Assembly (NCBI GenBank): GCA_034096865.1
Contig: JAWQFJ010017476.1
Location: 141,001 to 205,000, forward strand
Reading direction: 5' to 3'
DNA: 64,000 bases
From: Theodoxus fluviatilis
Lineage: Eukaryota; Mollusca; Gastropoda; Cycloneritida; Neritidae
The notes under the pieces are model-generated. The model made no database searches and was not told where the DNA came from. It saw only the letters and a list, made by a program, of their open reading frames with translations. Of the stretch, positions 11,101 through 20,419 are shown piece after piece. The translations under genes and the position numbers were made by a program. Positions within the stretch are counted from its first letter, which is position 1; the number at the start of each line of letters is the position of its first letter.

Positions 11101-14100
11101 TAATAATAATAAATCACTTTTATACCGCGCAATACTCCCACACAGTGAGACTCAAAGCGCCTAAAAAAAAAGAAAAGAAAAAGAAAATAGAAGTAAAAAA
11201 AAACACACAATAGGAATGTATATGAAAGTAATATACATCAAGGTAAGAGAAACAAAGATGAAAAGCAGGTGATATAAAACAACACAGCAACACAAACCAG
11301 ACATTCAGTCAACATTCATACAGACGAAAAAACAAAACAAAACAAACAGTTTATACAGATATGTACAATGCACTAACTGTTCTCAGGAAGCAGTCAGGCC
11401 CTAGGGGCACTACACTGAAAAAGCTTTACGGAAATAATGGGTCTTGAGGTTAGATTTGAAGGAAGGAAGAGAAGTGATGCCACGGAGAGATGACGGCAGA
11501 GCATTCCAGACAGAAGGTGCTTGAAAGTGAAAGGATCTCTGGCCAAAGGATTTGGTGGTGGTTTTAGGTTTGCAGAGAAGTTTTTCGGAGCCTGAGCGGA
11601 GAGAGCGAGAGGGTTGGTAGATCTGAAGAAGAGATGAGAGATAGGGCGGCAGAGTTCCATCAAAGCAACGGAAGGCGAGAGTGGCGAGTTTGTACTGGAT
11701 CCTGTACTCAACAGGAAGCCAGTGGAGTTTCATGAAAAGAGGGGTAACATGTGTTCTCTTGGATTTTCTGAAAATGAGACGGGCAGCGTTGTTTTGAACC
11801 CGCTGAAGGCGAGAGATTTGTTTGGATGGTAGTCCTGCAAGCAGGGAGTTGCAGTATAGAATGAAGGAAGTCTCAGTCTCCAGTAACCCGTGTTATCATG
11901 TACATACGTTTATATAGTGCCGTGCTTGGGTTCGAGAGTATTCTTGGTGACCTCTGCCCTGCCACGTCGGCATACTCAAGGGGACTCCCGCCCTCCCTGG
12001 CCGTTGACCAATCGGTGGTCAGATGCTTACTGCATAGGGGGATGGGGAGTTTCCAGTCCCCCGCCCCCCCACCCAGCATTCTGCTGACTCATTCTGACCC
12101 CCTGACCCTCTGCGCCCTGACCAGGCAGAAATCGCCTCCACCCCCTCTCACAGACAAAGGAGGCGCTGACTCATTCTGACCCCCTGACCCTCTGAGCGCT
12201 GACCAGGCAAAAGTCGCCTCCACCCCCTCTCCCAGACAAAGGAGGTGCTGACTCATTCTGACCCTCCTCTTACAGACAAAGGAGGGAAAGCCCCCGAACC
12301 TTTTGCAGGCACTTTACATTACATTCACATCCGCAGGCATTTCACATTCCTTCGCAACATTCACTTTTACACTTCCTAGAAACAAGAAGTACACCACTGG
12401 CAAATGCGACGTCTGCGTAGCATCCGGTCTGAAAGGGAGATGTAACGCGCGCCTAGCATCCGGTCTGAAAGGGAGATGTAACGCGCGCCTAGCATCCGGT
12501 CATAATGGGTTAAAAGAAAATATTTTAAAATATTGATTTTGAAAACCCACAGAAAAAAAACATCTTTGGAAGCATAGCTGCAGACAGTGAAAAATGCATC
12601 AATTATCTGTCTGAGGTATTAGTTTTGCAATCTCTGCTAGAAGATTGTTGATACTCTCTTCAGCAGAAAATGAATAAGGATTTCTGACATCTGAACAATA
12701 TACTCAACAAAATTGCTCTGCTTACTTGTTTTACCTGCTGCTGGAAGTGATGCTAGGAAAACATTGAGAGCTCTGATATAAGTTTCTTGGCTTGCTTCAT
12801 CTACTTGGGAAAACCCCCATAGAGTTTAGGTTTTCATATAAATTCATGTATATTTGAGTTTATGTGGGGTCATACAGTGAAAATAGCAGTATGTTACATT
12901 TAAACCACTATTGTTTTTATTTTTAATAATTCAGAACCAAAGTTAATAATTTCATTTTGCATTTTATACTAGTTCTAGCCAAACATAATTATCCATAATT
13001 GCTGCTTTGAAAAGTTTGACTTTCTTGTTCACTACTGTTGATTTTGCTTGTATTGTTTACTGGCTGGCTTTTTGTTGAGTCTGGATCTTTCAGTAAAGAG
13101 TTGCATGTTGTTGTTGTTGTTGTTGTTGTTGCGTACCTGGGCTAAACACTCCCAGGATCCCCCATGTGGGTGAGATGATTGCGTGTGTGACTGTTTTTGA
13201 ACACCCCGCCATATAGGCAGCCACACTCCGTCTTCAGAGGATTTGATCTCTGTCTCCAGAAAATGCCAGTTGTTATGTTAGGAGCTTACCACGGCTGAAG
13301 ATAATCCTCACATAACAGTACAACATTACAACATTTTGTTGTAGCCTTGGTTTTTGGTTGGAGTCAACAAATAACAACAGCCTTTGCCCAAGGCAAAAGA
13401 GTTGCATGATTTCTGTGTGCTTTGCTTTTTGTTTTGTTTGCTCATTTTGTGATGGGAAACACTGGAATGAAAATTCAAGCTGTCGTGAATGTTGCCACTG
13501 CTTGCACCACTGTCGGCATGCCAAGCAACATTGCTTCATTTGCCAAGCTTGATGCCCTCCCCAATGCATGAGGTGACAGTAACAAGGAAAATTGTCAATG
13601 CTGCTAAAACCAGCACAAATTGTCTGGTACAACCCAATGGCTTTGCTATGTTTATGCAGGAAGTTAGTTGAGATGACTTGCCTTGCTAATAGAAAGAAAA
13701 ATGAATGACTTTCAGTTTCAAAAACAGATACAGTGGATTGAGCTGCTGAAATCTCCAATTTGGGGTTCTTCCAAATAGTTCAGTTCAGTTCAGTTCAGTC
13801 TCTTAACCCTGAGATGGGTTGTTGAGTCACCACTGATGACTTTCTGACAATATTCCTCCATCGAGCTCTATCCTCTGTGGCTCGCTGTGAGTCAGCAAAG
13901 GTCAAGCCTGTCCACTCTTTGATGTTGTCTTCCCACCTCTTTCTTTCCAAATAGTAGACACCTCATTTGAAGTGGGACTTTGACTGAAGTTCCACAATAA
14001 GTGGAAAAAAACCCACAACTTATTTCATTCACTTTCTGAAGACCTAGAAGAAAGACAGAAACTCACTTGATTCAAACAGACACTTGAACATGCAGGGTAT

Positions 14101-17100
14101 GTCTACAGTTAGAGGATCTAGGAATTAGAAGCATTGTGAAAAGTGGAAAGACTATTAATCTGGACAGCTCCACCTCATTTACACACTCTCTGATCAGTTT
14201 GTCAACAATCATACATAGATACAAAAGCATATGATAACTTGATAATTTTCCAAGTGCCTTGGAATGTTTCTGCCTGAGTTTATCTTGAATTTATACTGAC
14301 AGATACCAACTAATAATACAAAAATCAGCCCCAGTCTCAGATCAGCAATGCTGTCAATTGGCCAATCAGTTTCTTCCTACCAAACAGCTTTGAAATGGAT
14401 ACCCAGATTCTATTGCTCTTGTTCTACTGTAACATTTGTTTTACAATCTCTAGTTTCTTTTTTTCTTTTTTTTGGCCTTGTTAGGAAGATTGTTACCCAG
14501 TAAAGCTGATCACAGAGGTGTTTCTCTATCACAGTGAGAATCAAACAGATTAGCATGTGAGCATGGATACATCATCATCATGAACAAAGTTCAGTGTAAG
14601 CTAGAAGATTGTCTGGTTGAACATCATTCAGTGAAAATTCTAGAACTGACATGGGTCACTGAGTTGTGTTCATTGATGCAGGAGTATACACACAAAATGA
14701 TGATGCCTGTGAAAATCCAAGGACTTGTTAGAGTGGGGAAGTATCACTGCGTGGAAGAATGGAAATGGGACTGGAAAACAATAGGGCGCTGAGTGGGGAA
14801 GTATCACTGCGTGGAAGAATGGAAATGGGACTGGAAAACAATAGGGCACTGAGTGGGGAAGTATCACTGCGTGGAAGAATGGAAATGGGACTGGAAAACA
14901 ATAGGGCGCTGAGTGGGGAAGTATCACTGCGTGGAAGAATGGAAATGGGACTGGAAAACAATAGGGCACTGAGTGGGGAAGTATCACTGCGTGGAAGAAT
15001 GGAAATGGGACTGGAAAACAATAGGGCACTGAGTGGGGAAGTATCACTGCGTGGAAGAATGGAAATGGGACTGGAAAACAATAGGGCACTGAGTGGGGAA
15101 GTATCACTGCGTGGAAGAATGGAAATGGGACTGGAAAACAATAGGGCACTGAGTGGGGAAGTATCACTGCGTGGAAGAATGGAAATGGGACTGGAAAACA
15201 ATAGGGCACTGAGTGGGGAAGTATCACTGCGTGGAAGAATGGAAATGGGACTGGAAAACAATAGGGCACTGAGTGGGGAAGTATCACTGCGTGGAAGAAT
15301 GGAAATGGGACTGGAAAACAATAGGGCACTGAGTGGGGAAGTATCACTGCGTGGAAGAATGGAAATGGGACTGGAAAACAATAGGGCACTGAGTGGGGAA
15401 GTATCACTGCGTGGAAGAATGGAAATGGGACTGGAAAACAATAGGGCACTGAGTGGGGAAGTATCACTGCGTGGAAGAATGGAAATGGGACTGGAAAACA
15501 ATAGGGCACTGAGTGGGGAAGTATCACTGCGTGGAAGAATGGAAATGGGACTGGAAAACAATAGGGCGCTGAGTGGGTGGCACAGCATCAACATCTGCAG
15601 GATTGAAAAATGGAAAGTTTGAACATGCAATCCTAATTGAAGAGTCTAGTGCATGAAATGCATCAAACTGTGTAGAGGACAGATAATAGATCCACTTTTC
15701 TTTGGTGGTGATGCATGGCCAAAGTCATGTGTGATGTCAGATCAGGATACCCGACTGAGATCCACTGCTGATTTTCCACAACTGATGCCTTGAGACTGTT
15801 GGAGTATCACTTAGAGAGGTAACATTGACAGTGGAAAGTGGCTTTAGCAGCTGAGAAGTAAGGTGAGGTAAGGGTGATAAGGCAAAGTTTTATTTGTAAA
15901 TTTATTTCTGCTTAGGAAACACAAAGGGAGGTGGTGTGTTGATGGCCATTTTGAGAAATCAACGGTCAAAGATTTAACTTTATCCAGTTTTTCCTTAGCT
16001 ACGAGCCTTTTTATTGCTTGCATTAGCTCAAAATTTGGCAGGTTGGGAGAACATTTTTTTTTCTGTCCCTACATAACATCATGGCATCTATTTAAGGTTA
16101 CTGGAGGAAGACAACCAGCTAAAATGTTCTAATTGAGACAAAGCAAATCTTTTTTTGCTACTGGATTGGTGCAGTAAAGTGAATTTTTAGGTGTTTTTTA
16201 AGCTAAAAAGAAACTTTCCAACATTTGATTATTAAGATTAAGTGTATATTGTAATCAGTTATGCCAAAACATCAAAATGCACAAAATTCACCATTATTAC
16301 CTTTGTCAGCCTCTCCTGCGGTTTTGCTGTGTGCGAGTTAAGACTCAGTTCGGGAAAACGGGTCACAAATATTATGCACCAGGGACACCCATGTTTTATG
16401 TCCTCAGACAATTTGCATGCAAAAGTCACTTAACTGCATGAACATTAAGTTTTTATTGCCCTCCTCTACAATGTGGCACCCTTGTAGCAAAACTACAGAG
16501 GCCATTTTTTCATATTTCCACTGGCATGATACCCATCTTCAAATAGGCACAACCTTACAATGTTGATCCTATAACTTGTTAAAAAGACCAAAGATTAAAA
16601 TAATACTCGCATCTCCAAAAACCAAAGTATCAGGTTACGACTAGTTTTATAGTGACTGCTTGTATTCTGTGTACTCAGCAGGAAAAAAAAGTGATAATGG
16701 GAAAATGAAAAAAAAGAAATGAAAGACGTTGATGATAAACAACTAATTGCGTGCTGTCCCATCTCCCTTGCATGCTGGGAATCCAATATTTAATTTAAAG
16801 CATTTTTAGTGAAAGAAAATTTGATTTTTGTTCAAAAATAGAAATAAACATTAAAAAGTGTTTGCCCTTTTACTGACCCTATTTTATGGGTCCAATTGTT
16901 ACCTTAACTACAACTTTTTTTCTCCCGATTTCTCTTGCTTTGCACTTAGAAGTTCCTGACATTTAGATACAAGCATTACTATAGCCATGAAATCTGAATG
17001 GCAAGGCATTCCTCCCTGTATTAACTCTCTTCACCCCACATTACATGAAGCAACCTGATAAAATTCAATGGGTAACTTAAATAAAAATTGAATTATAAAC

Positions 17101-20100
17101 ACTTTATCTTTCTTTCAGACACATTTTATTTTCTTTTCTTTGAGTATGTATTTCTCACAGTGGAAATATTCATCTTCCTGTGGTGCTCAGATAATGTGCA
17201 TAAAAAACATGAAATACTAGAAAAGCTCAGAATCTATTAAAACAAGCAGGCCTTTGACCCCAGTTCCCGTCCCAAATCCCTCTGACATCGTCACACTCTA
17301 AATCTATGCAAGTGAGAGAGAGAAAAAAAAGTCTGACTTGTCTCCCCCAGACCACATTGCTAGCTGATCCATAATGGTCTAGGACGCAGCACCTCATTCA
17401 GGAGAGTCATGATGGACTTTAAAAAAAATCCTTTTCAGACATTTTTTTTTCTTGACAACATATTTCTCTATCACAAAAAATACAAAGCTTTCCTGTGAGC
17501 CTCAGACACTGCGCATAAAATATAATACAAGAATAGCTAAGAATCTATTAAAATATACAGACCCTCAACTCCAGTTTCCTTCCAAAATTCCTCTCACATG
17601 TGCAGAGTTATTTTGGGGGGACACAATGAGACTTCCAGGGTGAAGAGGGTCAAGCCAGTCATTTGACTTGTTTTGCCCAGTTTGAATATTTGATAAATAG
17701 GACCTTACTGTCTCATGCGCAATGTGTATAAGTGATGCATGACAAAACCAGGCCAACGTATCAACAAAAAGGAGATTTTTGAACTGCAAAATTATTTTCA
17801 GCATCAATACAACTTCCACTGAAAACAGCATAGCTCCATGACTTCTGCTGAAAGTCTACTTCAAAAACTCTTTCACTGGCTCTTGTGTGCTGTATCATGC
17901 ACAGTCATGTGTCTGTCCAATGAAATGAATGCACCTTTTTCAAGTAGCCAATCAAAAAAGCTTATTAACTCATATTTGAAGCTATGATTCTGAAAGGAGA
18001 GCTCAATGCTGGCTAGGCCAGTCCTATTCAGGAGCTCCTAGTTAGGCTCTTTGACCTGTTCATTGTCCTTTATTGAGCACAGAGCTAGAATAACCAGGAA
18101 ATGGACTGTCCATGGATATGCATCCATACTGTATGTAAACAGAAATACATAACAGCAAGCACTTGTTCTCTAGTTTTTTTAATCTTCTTGTGATTATGCC
18201 CTGCAGTTGAATTCCCATTATTGGGTACAGAGCTAGAATAAACAGGAAATAGACTGTACATGTGTAAACAGAAATACATAACAGCAAACACTTGTTCTCT
18301 TGTTTCTTTGATCTTGTGATTATGGCAAGATCACAAACTTAATTGCTTGTTTGTTGCTGAACTGACAGGTGCTTTTTGGCAATATAAATTTCAAATTGTG
18401 GTGGCTTGTATTTTTGCTTTTGATTAATTAGAACCACAAGGTTTTTAATTAACAGCCCTCCACTGTAGAAATTGTTGAACTTTGCATGGCTTGCCATTTA
18501 TTGGCCACTGCATGTAACTTCCAAATGAGAAAATAATTAATTGAAACCTAGACTTATGGAATTTTTCATGTTATCTCATGAAAAGAATGAAAGTAGACCC
18601 AGACACTATTGTGCTCGTGTCTCCAGTGCATTTGCAAGTAAGACAGCTTTTATATATGTGCATGCGTTACATTTGTGTATGTGCTAATGGATTTATTTGT
18701 GTGTCTAGTCTTTCAAATATATTTTGGGTGGAAAATAGGTCTTCTCTTTTTGAAGTTTTTATCCATTATATTTGGGTAGGCATTATACACATTGATTAAT
18801 CTCATATATGTAATGTCAAATTGTTCTATTTTGCTTTTTCCCGATGGACATCATGTCATGTAGCACAATATCCCAAGATCAATCAAGAATTGTTTGAAAA
18901 AACAGTTGCAAATGTGCATGATTCTACTGGAAAAATGGCTGATGCCTATTGCTGTCCTGTAAATACATGTATATTCAGTGTAAAGCCATAGACAGTGGGG
19001 ACACTAACTTCCAAATCACTTGATGTTTTTCATACAGCCAATGCTGCCTAGATACCTTCCTCATCAGCTGGATTTCTATGGTCATCATGCTTTCGGGGAT
19101 ACATGGAGTGGAAATGATTATTTTATGTATGTAAACGTGAACATTTCATGTGAAAACTATTGCCAGGAATGCGTTAAGCAGCGTGGATGATTTCTGTGAG
19201 ACCATTTTGATTATTCAATAACTGTTTCTAATCAATAAATGAGTATTATTTAAATGTCATTCCATATGTAGCACTATCAAGATCTTCCTTCGTGTTGAAA
19301 ACCATTGGAACAAAGCATTGGTCTCTTGCAGCTTTCCTGGAGTGTTCATATGTAAAAATGATTTTGCTGTTGGGGTAATAGCTGTTTCAGTTTAGGAATG
19401 CAAGAATTCTTCTAAACATTTGGATGCAAAACCGATGTGCCGTTGCCTGTGGAAATTATGCATCATTAAGTGGAATTTATAGAGTATTGAAGGAACATAA
19501 GTCATTTGAGAAAAAAGAAAGAAGTCCCAGATCTGACAAAAATTGTCAGTACCCAAGATGTGTAATAATGTGATGTGCAATTGGCTTAGGCATCATTGAG
19601 GAATTAATTCAGACAGCCTTTGAATCCTGTCTAAATCCAAGAAAATGAAAGATTCCTCACTGATACTAAAACACACTGAAAGTTTTTCTCTGCATGGTTG
19701 AGGTATTTATAGCTTTCAGGAAAATCTCGGATCTCTGATTTGAACAGTAAAACGGCACTATCAGTGTGTGTGCCATCATTATCCAGTCAAGGTGACGTCA
19801 CCAATCATTTGTAGGTGTGTGAATGCCATCTTCTTTTTTTATAAACAGTATCTGAAGGTTTAACTTTATCTGCACCCTATAAAATGATTAAAATGTGCAT
19901 TTTAATGTGTGTGGTGCACAGACAGTGATTATAAACATGACGGAAAGTGTCAAGATTTGACAGTTCTCACAGTGTTTTCAAATGTTGATTCCTGAGGGTG
20001 CTGGATTTAGTTGCATATAACTTTGTGTCAAATCATCCAATTCAAAATAAATTGTCACCATATTAAAGAGCATGAAGTTTTATTTTAGAAGTGCTGCGTA

Positions 20101-20307
20101 ACTCAGAATTGACTAAAGGCATGATTTGGCTCAGTTCATGGTGCCAGGTCACATATGTACATGTATGCTCTGCTGCCGTGAACAGAAGATCATAATTGAT
20201 ATGAATGGTGAATAACTTGAGTGGCAGAAGTTATGATCCATTTCTGATTGTATCTATTCTTTCTGCAGTCATTTAGCTTCCTCTTTGTCCTCTTTGCGTG
20301 TATACAC

Positions 20308-20359
<52 letters not shown>

Positions 20360-20370
20360 TCACACACACA

Positions 20371-20419
<49 letters not shown>

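Larger units (their letters stand above)
10811..12359. mobile_element. LTR-like insertion inside the MITE (TGTTGCG...CGCAACA)
   Basis: The insertion begins TGTTGCG and ends CGCAACA (7-bp inverted ends, TG...CA as in retroviral-type LTRs). It is flanked by the direct repeat TTCA (10807-10810 and 12360-12363), and the uninterrupted sequence TCTTCACTTCTACAC is seen in sister MITE copies. Once the nested LINE (about 11093-11880) is removed, roughly 760 bp remain, a plausible solo LTR. A TTTATATA-like motif occurs near 11908. It contains a tandem repeat at 12087-12290. No retroelement proteins are present. Confidence 0.6.
10702..12509. mobile_element. piggyBac-type MITE copy 1, split by an LTR-like insertion
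   Basis: The ends are CCCATTATGACC (10702-10713) and GGTCATAATGGG (12498-12509), a perfect 12-bp inverted repeat, flanked by TTAA on both sides (10698-10701, 12510-12513). TTAA target duplication with CCC-type ends is the hallmark of the piggyBac superfamily. Removing the insertion 10811-12359 leaves an element collinear with 62248-62463. The right part has a 39-bp internal duplication (GGTCTGAAAGGGAGATGTAA unit). There is no coding capacity. Confidence 0.85.

Noticed and set aside
14670..15630. Open frames of nearly 300 codons on both strands with 20-residue repeats
   Set aside because: They are read-through of a 60-bp minisatellite whose period is a multiple of three; no splice or start context.
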